From Selenomonas sp. GACV-9 (lineage in GTDB: Bacteria > Bacillota > Negativicutes > Selenomonadales > Selenomonadaceae): a stretch of DNA of 64,000 bases. The notes under the pieces were generated by a model that was not told where the DNA came from, searched no databases, and saw nothing but the letters and a program-made list of their open reading frames with translations. The stretch is from NCBI GenBank assembly GCA_900116485.1, contig FPAX01000001.1, forward strand, positions 620,001 through 684,000. The letters are read 5' to 3'. Shown here in pieces: positions 1 to 7,688 of this stretch (position 1 is the stretch's first letter; every line of letters begins with the position of its first letter). Made by a program: the position numbers and the translations under genes.

Positions 1-208
1 TATTGGAATCCTTCGCCATCTTGAGGACGGCCATCGAGATCACCGCGGCCGGAATAGCCGAGGAAAAGGTCAGGCCGACCTTGAGGCCCAGGTAGACGTT
101 CGATGCTGTGAAGATGATCGTCAGGATAGCACCGAGCAGCATACCGCGGACCGTAAGTTCAGGAAGCCGTAAATCGTGCTGCATAAACTCATTGTCATTT
201 TGTTTCAT
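1..208 (-). CDS. OPT family oligopeptide transporter, N-terminal part (cut by window edge)
   Basis: Only the first ~69 codons lie in the window; the rest continues past the left edge. The peptide begins MKQNDNEFMQHDLRLPELTVRG and runs into a membrane segment containing NVYLGLKVGLTFSSAIPAAV, the characteristic opening of the OPT (oligopeptide transporter/YSL-like) family, which imports small peptides or metal chelates across the inner membrane. The start is supported by an AAGGAGC ribosome site about 7 bases upstream. The ~190 bp between it and the pbuX terminator carry no gene. Family call is firm for this fragment; substrate cannot be judged. Confidence 0.8.
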   Translation of the reverse strand, partial: MKQNDNEFMQHDLRLPELTVRGMLLGAILTIIFTASNVYLGLKVGLTFSSAIPAAVISMAVLKMAKDSN

Positions 209-348
209 CGTATGAATGCTCCTTATAGGGTAAATGTTTTTTGCAACTGTACACCTGTAATGTACAATCACAAAGAACATTATACCACAATTAAAAGCGC
301 CATAAAAGAGGAATATATGTATACATGTAACAATATTGTTTTGACAAG

Positions 349-385
349 AAAAAATCTGGCAATCCCCTTTCCGGGACTGCCAGAT
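349..385 (-). terminator. Rho-independent terminator of xpt-pbuX
   Basis: Reading the minus strand, ATCTGGCA pairs with TGCCAGAT around an internal TCCC/GGGG stem, followed at once by TTTTTT. It lies just beyond the pbuX stop. Confidence 0.85.
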
Positions 386-402
386 GACATTTACTCGCTA
401 TA

Positions 403-1758
403 TTATTGAAGATTCAAAGCAGCTTTCTGCTCCTGCTCAGCTGTTTTCGGCTTGTGCTCACAGAGCAGCACATTGAGCACGATGGCCATGATGCTGCCAA
501 TCGTGATGCCGCTGTTGCCAATGAGCTGCACCCACTGGGGGAAATGGCTGTAGAAGGACGGCACGCCAATGGGAATCAGTGCTACGGCTACGCTGATGGC
601 TACTACCATGGAGTTGCCCTTCTTCTGCAGATCAGCCTGGGAGAGAGCCTGCATGCCGCTCGACGCTACCATGCCGAACATCGCAAGACCTGCGCCGCCG
701 AGTACCATGGTCGGAATGCAGGCAACGACAGCCGCCAGTTTCGGGAAAAGTCCGAGGATCATCAACAGCACACCGCTAGTCGCCACAATGTAGCGGCTGC
801 GGATGCCCGTCATGCTGATAAGGCCGATATTCTGGGCAAAAGCCGTATACGGGAAGGTGTTGAACACACCGCCCAGGGCCGTGGAGAAACCATCGGCACG
901 CAGGGCTTTCGTGAGCATCTCCTCCGTCATGGGCTTCTTGACGATCGAGCTGACCGCCATGACATCGCCCGTAGTCTCAGCCATGGTCACCAGCATGACC
1001 AGCGTCATGATCAGGCAGGATACCGGCTCAAAGACCGGCAGGCCAAAGGCAAAGGGCGTCGTGACACCGAGCATCGCCGCCTCGCCAACGGCATGAAAAT
1101 CCACCATACCGAAAGCTGCGGCAATGCCCGTGCCAATCACGAGACCAAGCAGAACGGAAATATGACCGAGGAATCCCTTGCAGGTGCGGTAGATGAACAG
1201 GATGATGGCGAGTACCGCCAACGACAAGGCAATGTTCGACGGGCTGCAGTAATCAGCAGCCTGCGGGTTCGGACCCGTAATCCAGTTGACGGCTACCGGC
1301 AGCAACGACAGGCCGATGATCGTGATGACCGAGCCCGTGACCACTGGCGGGAAGAACCGCAGCATCTTGCTGAAATAATTGCTGATGACAAAGCAGGCAA
1401 TGCCGGCAAAGATGGCTGAGCCATAGACTACCTGCAGGCCTGCTGCCCCGCCGCCATGGGTATTGGCGATTATGATCATCGGCGTCACTGCCGTAAAGGT
1501 GCAGCCTTGGACAATCGGCAGTTTCGAGCCGATGAAATCCTTGATGCTAAGAGCCTGCACGAGAGTTGCAATGCCGCAGGTAAAGAGATCGGCATTGATG
1601 AGGTAGATGAGCTGCTCCGTCGAAAGGCCGATGGCACCAGCCAGCACCAAGGGCACAGCGACGGCCCCAGCATACATGGCCAGCACGTGCTGGGCCGCAT
1701 AGATAAGGGTGCGCGTAAACGGCAGTTTCTGGTCAACAGGATGAATCGCTTTTGTCAC
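403..1758 (-). CDS. pbuX: Xanthine/uracil permease (NCS2 family)
   Basis: 451-aa inner-membrane nucleobase:cation symporter of the NCS2 family, with about 12-14 hydrophobic segments. The family signature QNIGLISMTGIRSRYIVATSG lies near residue 320. The start is a GTG at 1758 (MTKAIHPVDQKLPFTR), chosen because GGAGG lies 8 bases upstream and just after the xpt stop; a longer frame would overlap xpt. It is the second gene of an xpt-pbuX operon, so it probably imports xanthine for the phosphoribosyltransferase. Expression should follow the riboswitch candidate upstream of xpt. Confidence 0.88.
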   Translation of the reverse strand: MTKAIHPVDQKLPFTRTLIYAAQHVLAMYAGAVAVPLVLAGAIGLSTEQLIYLINADLFTCGIATLVQALSIKDFIGSKLPIVQGCTFTAVTPMIIIANTHGGGAAGLQVVYGSAIFAGIACFVISNYFSKMLRFFPPVVTGSVITIIGLSLLPVAVNWITGPNPQAADYCSPSNIALSLAVLAIILFIYRTCKGFLGHISVLLGLVIGTGIAAAFGMVDFHAVGEAAMLGVTTPFAFGLPVFEPVSCLIMTLVMLVTMAETTGDVMAVSSIVKKPMTEEMLTKALRADGFSTALGGVFNTFPYTAFAQNIGLISMTGIRSRYIVATSGVLLMILGLFPKLAAVVACIPTMVLGGAGLAMFGMVASSGMQALSQADLQKKGNSMVVAISVAVALIPIGVPSFYSHFPQWVQLIGNSGITIGSIMAIVLNVLLCEHKPKTAEQEQKAALNLQ

Positions 1759-1777
1759 AATAAATTCCTCCAACGTC

Positions 1778-2353
1778 TTATTTTTCCGTAAACGTAATCT
1801 TGCCATCAGCAAGGGATGCTATGCTCGCCAGGGCCTCCAGGTGATAGCCCTTGTCGATAATGCGCTGATGCCCCGGCTGGAATGCCTTCTCGATGGCGAT
1901 GCCGATACCGGCAACCTTCGAGCCAGCCGTTTCGACAATACTGGCAAGGCCCAGTGCCGCCTCACCATTGGCCAGGAAGTCATCGATGATCAGCACATTC
2001 TCACCAGCCGGCAGATATTTCTGCAGCACGATGATTTCTGAGGTCTCCTTCTTCGTGAACGAGAATACCTCCTGCGAATAAACCGGCTCATTTATGAGTA
2101 CCGATTTCTTCTTGCGCGCAAAGACCAGCGGCACGCCAAGCTCGAGGGCGGCCATGACACCAATGGCGATGCCCGATGCCTCCACAGTCAGCACGCGGTC
2201 AATGCCTGCCTCGCGGAACAAACGAGCAAACTCCTTGCCCATCGCCAGCGACAGCTCCGGGTCGATCTGGTGATTCAGAAACGAGTCCACCTTGAGCACA
2301 TTGCCCGGCAGCGCAATGCCTTCTTCCTGTATCTTTCTCTCCAACAGCTCCAA
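1778..2353 (-). CDS. xpt: Xanthine phosphoribosyltransferase
   Basis: Converts xanthine plus PRPP to XMP in purine salvage. The 191-aa product matches the Xpt family in length (about 190-194 aa) and carries KVDSFLNHQIDP near the N-terminus and the PRPP-binding loop VLIIDDFLANGEA. The start is TTG at 2353 (MELLERKIQEEG): GGAGGA lies 8-9 bases upstream, whereas the ATG at 2380 is itself part of that ribosome site. Followed after 19 bp by pbuX. Preceded by a transcription attenuator and a ZTP-type aptamer. Confidence 0.92.
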   Translation of the reverse strand: MELLERKIQEEGIALPGNVLKVDSFLNHQIDPELSLAMGKEFARLFREAGIDRVLTVEASGIAIGVMAALELGVPLVFARKKKSVLINEPVYSQEVFSFTKKETSEIIVLQKYLPAGENVLIIDDFLANGEAALGLASIVETAGSKVAGIGIAIEKAFQPGHQRIIDKGYHLEALASIASLADGKITFTEK

Positions 2354-2369
2354 AAAAATCGCTCCTCCA

Positions 2370-2429
2370 TAAAATAACAAAAATGCCGACAGTCCGAGCC
2401 CACAAAAATGGTGCCCAGACGGTCGGCAT
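2370..2429 (-). terminator. Riboswitch-controlled terminator in the xpt leader
   Basis: ATGCCGAC (3' half of the aptamer core) pairs with GTCGGCAT downstream, followed by TTTTTGTTATTTT on the minus strand. The 5' arm is shared with the aptamer sequence GCCGACCGTCTGGGCA, so aptamer folding and terminator folding exclude each other. Confidence 0.8.
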
Positions 2430-2487
2430 TTCCACCAATGACACGGCCCGTGGTCAATTCCACTGAACCGTCAGCCATGTCATTCGC
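2411..2487 (-). promoter_or_regulatory. ZTP (pfl-type) riboswitch aptamer upstream of xpt-pbuX
   Basis: On the minus strand the leader contains, in order, GACATGGCTGACGG, GTGGAATTGACCACGGG, CCGTGTC and GCCGACCGTCTGGGCACC. GACATGG/CCGTGTC close a stem, and the 3' block matches the hallmark ZTP pseudoknot segment (usual form CCGCCUGGGCA); the GUGG...ACCACGGG block is also typical. ZTP riboswitches sense the folate-stress alarmone ZTP/ZMP and usually switch purine and one-carbon genes ON. Identification is by remembered consensus; a covariance search was not possible. Confidence 0.75.
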
Positions 2488-2507
2488 TTTTATCAAATTA
2501 CAGATTC

Positions 2508-2536
2508 ATTATAAAGAGTTCTGGGGCCAGCGTCAA
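2508..2536 (-). promoter_or_regulatory. Sigma-70 promoter of xpt-pbuX
   Basis: TTGACG and TATAAT on the minus strand separated by 17 bp, placed just upstream of the aptamer. Confidence 0.8.
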
Positions 2537-2582
2537 GCAAAATGTCCGCATCCTAAGGATTTTTTCCTGCAATCTCCCTATA

Positions 2583-2611
2583 AGAAAAACGCGTGCGAAA
2601 AATCGCACGCG
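2583..2611 (-). terminator. Terminator after cbiK
   Basis: Minus strand ACGCGTGCGA TTTT TCGCACGCGT followed by TTTTC; lies 20 bp beyond the cbiK stop. Confidence 0.8.
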
Positions 2612-2632
2612 TCCCAATCTGCACGAAACAGA

Positions 2633-3631
2633 TTATTTGTCAGCCTCCAAGGCATTCCAAGCATCGTTGGCACGAGAAACATAGAGATCACGGATGTTCT
2701 TGTTCTCGCCAATACCATGGATATAGGCATCAACCTTGTAGCCAGCCTTCTCCAGGACAGATTTATGCGAATCTTCCTCGTCGCCAGCCATATCGTTGTT
2801 GGCATGATCGCCAGCAACCATCATCATCGGCATCAGCGTAACATGTTTGATGCCATTCTTCTTGAGTTTCGGCAGGACCGTCTCGAGATTCGGCCAGCCC
2901 TCAACCGTGTAGATGAAGACGTTCTTGCAGCCCATCTCATCGAGCTTAGCCTGCATAACGGAATAATAAGCATTAGAGATGTTCGGCGTGCCATGAGCCA
3001 TGATCAGGATGGCATCATCTTTGCCCTGTTTCGGGAACTGCGAGGACAGCGCCTTGAGAGTCTCCGTCACATCATCAGCCTGCTCTTCCTGGCCCTGCCA
3101 GTACATCAACGGCGTGCCCAGCGTCATCTTCTTGAACTGGTTCTTGTAGTTCTGATAAACGCCCATGTCGTAGTTGTACTCCATGCCCGGGATAACATCG
3201 AGGGAAACAAGCGCTACGCGGCTATAGCCATCAGCTTTGAGCTGCTCGAGAGCCTCCTCCGGCGTCGGGAACTTGATGCCTTCCTTCTCTGCTACGCGTT
3301 TGATGATGATATGGGACGTATAAGCCGTTACGACCTTAACGTTCGGATGGGCAGCCTGAATCTCGTTGACCGTAGCATCGATGGTCTTAGCACGCGTATC
3401 TTTGAACGTCGTGCCAAAGGTCATGACAACGATAGCATCTTTATTGGCAAGGTTCTTGAGCTCTGGATTCTCGTTCTTGAGCACGCCGATCTCCGATGCC
3501 GTCTTCAGTGCCATCGTCGGTTTCTTGACCTCCGGGTTCAGCTGATAAGCAGCCTCGGTCTGCGGAGCAGCAATGCCCCATGCTGCCGTGCAGGCAAGAG
3601 ATACAGCTAATGCTTTTTTCCAGTTCTTCAT
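2633..3631 (-). CDS. cbiK: Exported sirohydrochlorin cobaltochelatase (CbiK family)
   Basis: 332-aa CbiK-family chelatase, which inserts Co2+ into sirohydrochlorin in the anaerobic cobalamin pathway. Residues 1-27 form a Sec signal peptide (positively charged MKNWKK, hydrophobic core, AEA cleavage region), so the protein acts outside the cytoplasm, like the periplasmic CbiK of Desulfovibrio. Family motifs include VVMTFGTTFKDTRAKTI, a histidine in MAHGTPN and another in MMMVAGDHANNDMAGDE, which fit the metal-binding histidines. GGGGGA precedes the ATG. The gene is monocistronic, behind a cobalamin riboswitch and terminator. A periplasmic role might be metal or tetrapyrrole scavenging; that is inference. 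A second, cytoplasmic CbiK lies at 46543. Confidence 0.9.
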   Translation of the reverse strand: MKNWKKALAVSLACTAAWGIAAPQTEAAYQLNPEVKKPTMALKTASEIGVLKNENPELKNLANKDAIVVMTFGTTFKDTRAKTIDATVNEIQAAHPNVKVVTAYTSHIIIKRVAEKEGIKFPTPEEALEQLKADGYSRVALVSLDVIPGMEYNYDMGVYQNYKNQFKKMTLGTPLMYWQGQEEQADDVTETLKALSSQFPKQGKDDAILIMAHGTPNISNAYYSVMQAKLDEMGCKNVFIYTVEGWPNLETVLPKLKKNGIKHVTLMPMMMVAGDHANNDMAGDEEDSHKSVLEKAGYKVDAYIHGIGENKNIRDLYVSRANDAWNALEADK

Positions 3632-3659
3632 AGTAAAATCCCCCTATTAGTTTGGATAA

Positions 3660-3698
3660 AATAGAAAGAGGTCTTTTAGCGCGCGCCAAAAGACCTCT
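3660..3698 (-). terminator. Attenuator terminator of the cobalamin leader
   Basis: AGAGGTCTTTT pairs perfectly with AAAAGACCTCT around a GC-rich loop, followed on the minus strand by TTTCTATTTT, between the riboswitch and cbiK. Confidence 0.85.
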
Positions 3699-3750
3699 GC
3701 TATCCTTCACTAGATATTCAGAAGTCCCCTTCCCATCGCTCGCAGGTGGC

Positions 3751-3781
3751 TTGACTAGTCAAATGTCAATCGACAAGTCAA
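3751..3781. repeat. Two copies of the dispersed palindrome TTGACNNGTCAA
   Basis: A perfect TTGACTAGTCAA at 3751-3762 and a near copy CGACAAGTCAA at 3771-3781, in the leader between cobalamin aptamer and terminator. Part of a family found at many places in the window. Confidence 0.75.
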
Positions 3782-3782
3782 C

Positions 3783-3953
3783 TCGGTGACTTTCGGACAG
3801 GCAGTTCTTCTGGCTCGGTTCATCGCTTGCCTGCGCCTTCCCAGATCTCATCCAGTGGCATCGTTGCAGGTTTGCTCCCCTCACAGCGGCGGGACCGCGC
3901 CGGTTTTTACCGGCTTTTCTCTTCGGCCATCTTCGATGGCACCTGTTCCCTGA
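3783..3953 (-). promoter_or_regulatory. Cobalamin riboswitch upstream of cbiK
   Basis: On the minus strand the leader shows the canonical blocks in order: AACAGGTGCC, GCCGGTAAAAACCGGCGCGG, TCCCGCCGCTGTGA, GATGCCACTGG, GGGAAGGCGCAGGC and GAGCCAGAAGAACTGCCTG (the B12 box region). With the downstream terminator this predicts repression by cobalamin. Confidence 0.95.
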
Positions 3954-3990
3954 ATATGTAATTATTACCGTGATTTATATCACAGTTGAC

Positions 3991-4019
3991 ATTATATTAC
4001 GTCAGAAAATTCTTGTCAA
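3991..4019 (-). promoter_or_regulatory. Promoter of the cobalamin-riboswitch transcript
   Basis: Minus strand TTGACA - 17 bp - TATAAT, exact consensus, about 40 bp before the riboswitch. Confidence 0.88.
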
Positions 4020-4024
4020 TGATA

Positions 4025-5356
4025 TTAATCATCAAAGCCAAAAAGATGTTTGAGGAAGTTCTTCTTATTGGCCGCATAGAGTTCCCGCGAATAATTGATG
4101 TTATGCGAACTATAGAGGGGATTGACAATATTTTTCCGCGGCAGCCATTCCTCCGAAAACAGTGGCTTGGTAAACACAATCTCAGCCAATGACTGACGGA
4201 TCTTGGCAATCTGTTTGGACTCCAGCTCAGGAACAATAGCCCGGGTCAGCAGCCGCCCCACTTCCACCATTTCTTCTTCCTTGATGCCTCTGGTCGTCGG
4301 AATCAAGCTCGACAGCCGCAGAGCCGGAATCGTCTTGTCATCGTCAAATGTCATGATGTTGTCACATTTGACAATGAACCCCGCCTGCTTGACCTGCGCC
4401 AAGAAAGCTCCGCGGTCCCTATAATGTACTTCGGGAGCTATATATTGGCTATTGGTGCCATGATAAACGATATTGAGGCCATTTTCCTTGAGGGAATTCA
4501 TCAGCGCATTGGCATTATTCAGGCATTGCTGGCAGTAATTGACGAACTCTGGGGTTTCCGCCTCCCGAAAGGCGATGCAGAGCGCCGCCAGGATGTTTTC
4601 CTGCAGATAGACATGGCCGGTGTTGATGGCAATCTCATTGAGCTTATCCACATTCTCGCTATTCGTCAGGATAACAGCGCTTTGCGGTCCCCGCAGTGTA
4701 TCGTGGGTGTAGAAGGTCACCACATCCGCATGGGGAACCGGAGAATTCATGAGTTTGGCCGCTACCAAGCCAACCACCGCACTCATATCGACCCAGAGCA
4801 CAGCGCCGACGCCATGCGCAATCTGCGCCAGTTTCCGGTAGTTGACATCCTTCGGATAATTGGTTGGGGAAAATATCATCATCTTGGGATGGCACTCACT
4901 GGCCAGCGCCTCGATATGACGATAATCTAGATGCTGGGTCTCGGGCTCAATGCTGTACTTGACGAAGTTGTACTTCATGTCCTTCGTATAGCAATACTCC
5001 TGCTTGCGCAGGTTGAAGGACATGATGGTATCCCCCGTATTGACAAAGCTGTGGAAGACAATCTGGGAGGCCGCCACCAGATTGTTGATGCGCACGATGG
5101 CCGCTTCACTGCCGAACAGCTTTTTCGCGCGCTCAATGGCCAGCGCTTCAAGACGGCTGCAGGTCAAGACATCGTGATAGTCCATATAGGTATTGCTTAA
5201 AAGGCTCCCCTTCAGATAGGAGCAGAAGGGCGAGGCATAATTCTCGTTAGGCAAAAGCGACAACGTATAGCGCTGAGTCTTTAATTCCATCTGTATAAAG
5301 TCAAACAGTTCGGGGTCAAAGGCTTCAATACCCCGAATGATTTTTTCGCGTTCCAT
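4025..5356 (-). CDS. Serine hydroxymethyltransferase-like protein lacking the PLP lysine
   Basis: 443-aa fold type I aminotransferase-like protein related to GlyA. Recognisable GlyA landmarks are ENYAS near residue 40, LAIERAKKLFGSEAA, GDTIMSFNL and VDMSAVVGLVA. The segment that in GlyA is THKTLRGP reads THDTLRGPQ here: the lysine that forms the Schiff base is Asp (codon GAT, plus positions 4701-4703). The usual GGHLTHG and TNKYAEGYPG segments are also replaced (RKQEYCYTK; SNTYMDYHD). Ordinary SHMT activity is therefore unlikely; it may bind a ligand or act on another substrate. AGGAGG precedes the ATG. The DASS transporter gene lies directly upstream, 39 bp away, suggesting co-transcription. 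Confidence 0.8.
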   Translation of the reverse strand: MEREKIIRGIEAFDPELFDFIQMELKTQRYTLSLLPNENYASPFCSYLKGSLLSNTYMDYHDVLTCSRLEALAIERAKKLFGSEAAIVRINNLVAASQIVFHSFVNTGDTIMSFNLRKQEYCYTKDMKYNFVKYSIEPETQHLDYRHIEALASECHPKMMIFSPTNYPKDVNYRKLAQIAHGVGAVLWVDMSAVVGLVAAKLMNSPVPHADVVTFYTHDTLRGPQSAVILTNSENVDKLNEIAINTGHVYLQENILAALCIAFREAETPEFVNYCQQCLNNANALMNSLKENGLNIVYHGTNSQYIAPEVHYRDRGAFLAQVKQAGFIVKCDNIMTFDDDKTIPALRLSSLIPTTRGIKEEEMVEVGRLLTRAIVPELESKQIAKIRQSLAEIVFTKPLFSEEWLPRKNIVNPLYSSHNINYSRELYAANKKNFLKHLFGFDD

Positions 5357-5395
5357 AGATATTCCTCCTCGATTCAGGCTAATATTTTGCTATCC

Positions 5396-6664
5396 TCATC
5401 CTGGGAAGAACGGCCAGAATATCGGAATGACCACCACGCATACCAGCAGGGCCACGATAACCATCGGAATGCCGACTTTGACATAATCGATAAACCGGAA
5501 TTTACCAGGCCCCAGCACCAGCGTATTCGGCGGTGTTGCCACCGGTGTCGTAAACGCACAGGAAGCAGCAATGCCGATGGTCATGAGGATTGGATACGGC
5601 GAAGCACCAATCGACTGCGCAATCGAAATGCCAATCGGTGCCAAAAGGGCGGCCGACGCTGTATTGCTCATGAACTGCGTAAGGCCGCAGGACAGGATGA
5701 ACATCGCCACGACGATGACCATGGGCGAAGGTTCTGAGCCGATAAGGCCAATGACAAAATCGGCAATCATCTTGCCCGCACCACTCTTGTCCATAGCACT
5801 GGCCAGCGGCAGCATGCCGGCGAACAGAAAAATCGTAACCCAGTCAATCCCCTGATAGGCTTGCTTTTCTGTCACGCATCCCGTCAACACGCAGGCCAGG
5901 GCACCGATAATAGCCGACGTCTGCATCGGCACGCCAATGTCCTTTTCCAAGACCATCGCTACAACCACACATATCAGGATAATTGCACAGATCAGCATCT
6001 TGCGCGGATTTTCCGGTTCCGCGGACTCCTGGTCGAACAAGTTGTTATCCGCATAATTATGCGGGCACAGACGCCGCCCGGCGGTCATCATGTAAAGGAC
6101 ACCAGCCAGTGACAGCGGGATACCGATAAGGGCAAATTCAAAGAATCCAAAGGGACTGTACCCAGAGGTTTCGAGGGTCGCACTCATGAGGATATTCGGC
6201 GGCGTACCGATAAGGGTAAGGGTACCACCGACATTTGCGGCTAATGCCATGCCCATGAGCTGCGACGATACGGGAATATGGGCGGCAATGCAAATCTGCA
6301 CCACCACTGGCATCAAACAAGCGACGGTCGCCGTATTCGACGAAACACCCGAGAGAACAATGGTGATGACCATCAAGGCCAGCATCAGTTTCTTCTCATC
6401 GGTACCGGCTTTCTTTACGACCGTGACGCCGATTTTCTGCGCGAGTCCTGTCTGAAACATCGCCGCACCGATGACAAACATCCCCGCAAATAAAACGACC
6501 GTTGAATTGGATAACCCAGAATAAACCTGTGCGGGGGTAAGCACACCAAACAGGCCCAGCAGGATAGCCGATCCCATGGCCGTAACAGCCAAAGGAATAA
6601 GTTCCGTAGCAAAGAAGAACCCCGCTACGCAAAGCACACATAAGGTAATTACTGCAGAATCCAT
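5396..6664 (-). CDS. DASS/SLC13 family anion (dicarboxylate/citrate) transporter
   Basis: 422-aa multi-pass membrane protein of the divalent anion:Na+ symporter family. It shows the duplicated SNT motifs typical of this fold: GLSNSTVVLFAGM and VSSNTATVACLMPV in the first half, MSNTASAALLAPI and TTPVATPPNTLVLGPG in the second. Start at ATG 6664 (MDSAVITL) because GAGGAG lies 8 bases upstream; the upstream GTG overlaps that site. Likely imports a di- or tricarboxylate or sulfate; substrate cannot be told. Followed by the SHMT-like gene. The 210 bp upstream hold no gene. Confidence 0.88.
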   Translation of the reverse strand: MDSAVITLCVLCVAGFFFATELIPLAVTAMGSAILLGLFGVLTPAQVYSGLSNSTVVLFAGMFVIGAAMFQTGLAQKIGVTVVKKAGTDEKKLMLALMVITIVLSGVSSNTATVACLMPVVVQICIAAHIPVSSQLMGMALAANVGGTLTLIGTPPNILMSATLETSGYSPFGFFEFALIGIPLSLAGVLYMMTAGRRLCPHNYADNNLFDQESAEPENPRKMLICAIILICVVVAMVLEKDIGVPMQTSAIIGALACVLTGCVTEKQAYQGIDWVTIFLFAGMLPLASAMDKSGAGKMIADFVIGLIGSEPSPMVIVVAMFILSCGLTQFMSNTASAALLAPIGISIAQSIGASPYPILMTIGIAASCAFTTPVATPPNTLVLGPGKFRFIDYVKVGIPMVIVALLVCVVVIPIFWPFFPG

Positions 6665-6831
6665 ACATTTCACTCCTCACCTATTCGATTGTCACTATGT
6701 CGTCTGGGAGTCAGTACTCATAGCATTTTTCTGTTATCTTCTCCATTCTATACCGAAACTTATCATTCCTCTTATTTTTTAGTTATCGAAAAGGTGCATT
6801 TACGGAATCGATTCAATTACGATCAAAATAA

Positions 6832-6868
6832 AAGCAGCCTCCCTCACTGAGTCGTGAAGAAGACTGCC
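6832..6868 (-). terminator. Terminator of the trxB-grx-gpx operon
   Basis: Minus strand GCAGTCTTCTTC pairs with GAGGGAGGCTGC (12 bp with G-U pairs), then TTTTATTTT. Confidence 0.7.
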
Positions 6869-6876
6869 TTATCGTG

Positions 6877-7422
6877 TTATAGTAATTTCTCAACTTCCTT
6901 AGCCATATCGGCAGGAGCAAAGGTCGGCTCGAACCGGGCCACCACATTTCCCTCTCTATCTACCAAGAACTTGGTGAAATTCCACTTGATGGAATCCCCT
7001 TCCAAATATTCCGGGAAATTCTGCTGGAGAGCCTCCGTCAGTTTAGCAGCAATCGGATGAGACGCATCAAAGCCCTTGAACCCCTGCTGCTCAATCAGAT
7101 ACTTGAAGAGTGGCTGCGCCGTTTCGCCGCGCACATCACCCTTCTCGAAAATCTGGAACGTCACGCCGTAATTCAAACGGCAGAATTCCTGCACCTCGCT
7201 GTTGCTGCCCGGCTCCTGCTCTGCGAACTGATTGCAGGGAAAGCCCAGGATTTCCAAGCCCTGACTTTTGTACTTCATATAGAGGTCCTGCAACTCCTTG
7301 AACTGGGGCGTAAAACCGCATTTGGAGGCAGTATTGACGATTATCAATACCTTGCCTTTGTAATCAGCCAAGGATTTTTCCACACCTTTGTTGGTCTTTA
7401 CCACAAAATCATAAATCCCCAT
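6877..7422 (-). CDS. Glutathione peroxidase-family thiol peroxidase
   Basis: 181-aa GPx-family peroxidase reducing hydrogen peroxide or alkyl hydroperoxides. Contains [11 protein letters not shown] with the peroxidatic cysteine (Cys, not selenocysteine), the [12 protein letters not shown] block with Gln, and [12 protein letters not shown] with the catalytic Trp/Asn. Start at ATG 7422, 6 bases after GAGGAG. Third gene of a trxB-glutaredoxin-gpx cluster; the neighbours suggest that electrons come from the thioredoxin reductase-like flavoprotein through the small CPWC protein rather than from glutathione (inference). Confidence 0.92.
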   Translation of the reverse strand: MGIYDFVVKTNKGVEKSLADYKGKVLIIVNTASKCGFTPQFKELQDLYMKYKSQGLEILGFPCNQFAEQEPGSNSEVQEFCRLNYGVTFQIFEKGDVRGETAQPLFKYLIEQQGFKGFDASHPIAAKLTEALQQNFPEYLEGDSIKWNFTKFLVDREGNVVARFEPTFAPADMAKEVEKLL

Positions 7423-7457
7423 ATCGTTCTCCTCACTTACATCTGGCACGCGATCTA

Positions 7458-7688
7458 TCAAAGGCCCAGCATGGCATCCAGCTTAGCCTTGTCAAAACTC
7501 AGCACATAATCCTTGTCATTGACTGTAGTAATAGGAACCATGGTGTCTCCCGTCAGCTCATAGCAGGCATCGCGGTCTGCATCATTTTCCTCGATATTGT
7601 GCTCCTCGAACTCCACATTCTTGCTCTTCAGATACTTCTTGACCTTTTCACACCAAGGACAATCATTGATTGAATATACTTTTACCAT
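7458..7688 (-). CDS. Glutaredoxin/NrdH-like protein
   Basis: 76-aa thioredoxin-fold protein with the redox motif CPWC near the N-terminus ([14 protein letters not shown]), a cis-proline region TMVPITTV and a C-terminal helix. Overlaps the end of trxB by 7 bp and is followed by the peroxidase gene, so all three are probably one transcript. Likely shuttles electrons from the reductase to the peroxidase or another thiol target. Too short for a full thioredoxin. Confidence 0.88.
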   Translation of the reverse strand: MVKVYSINDCPWCEKVKKYLKSKNVEFEEHNIEENDADRDACYELTGDTMVPITTVNDKDYVLSFDKAKLDAMLGL

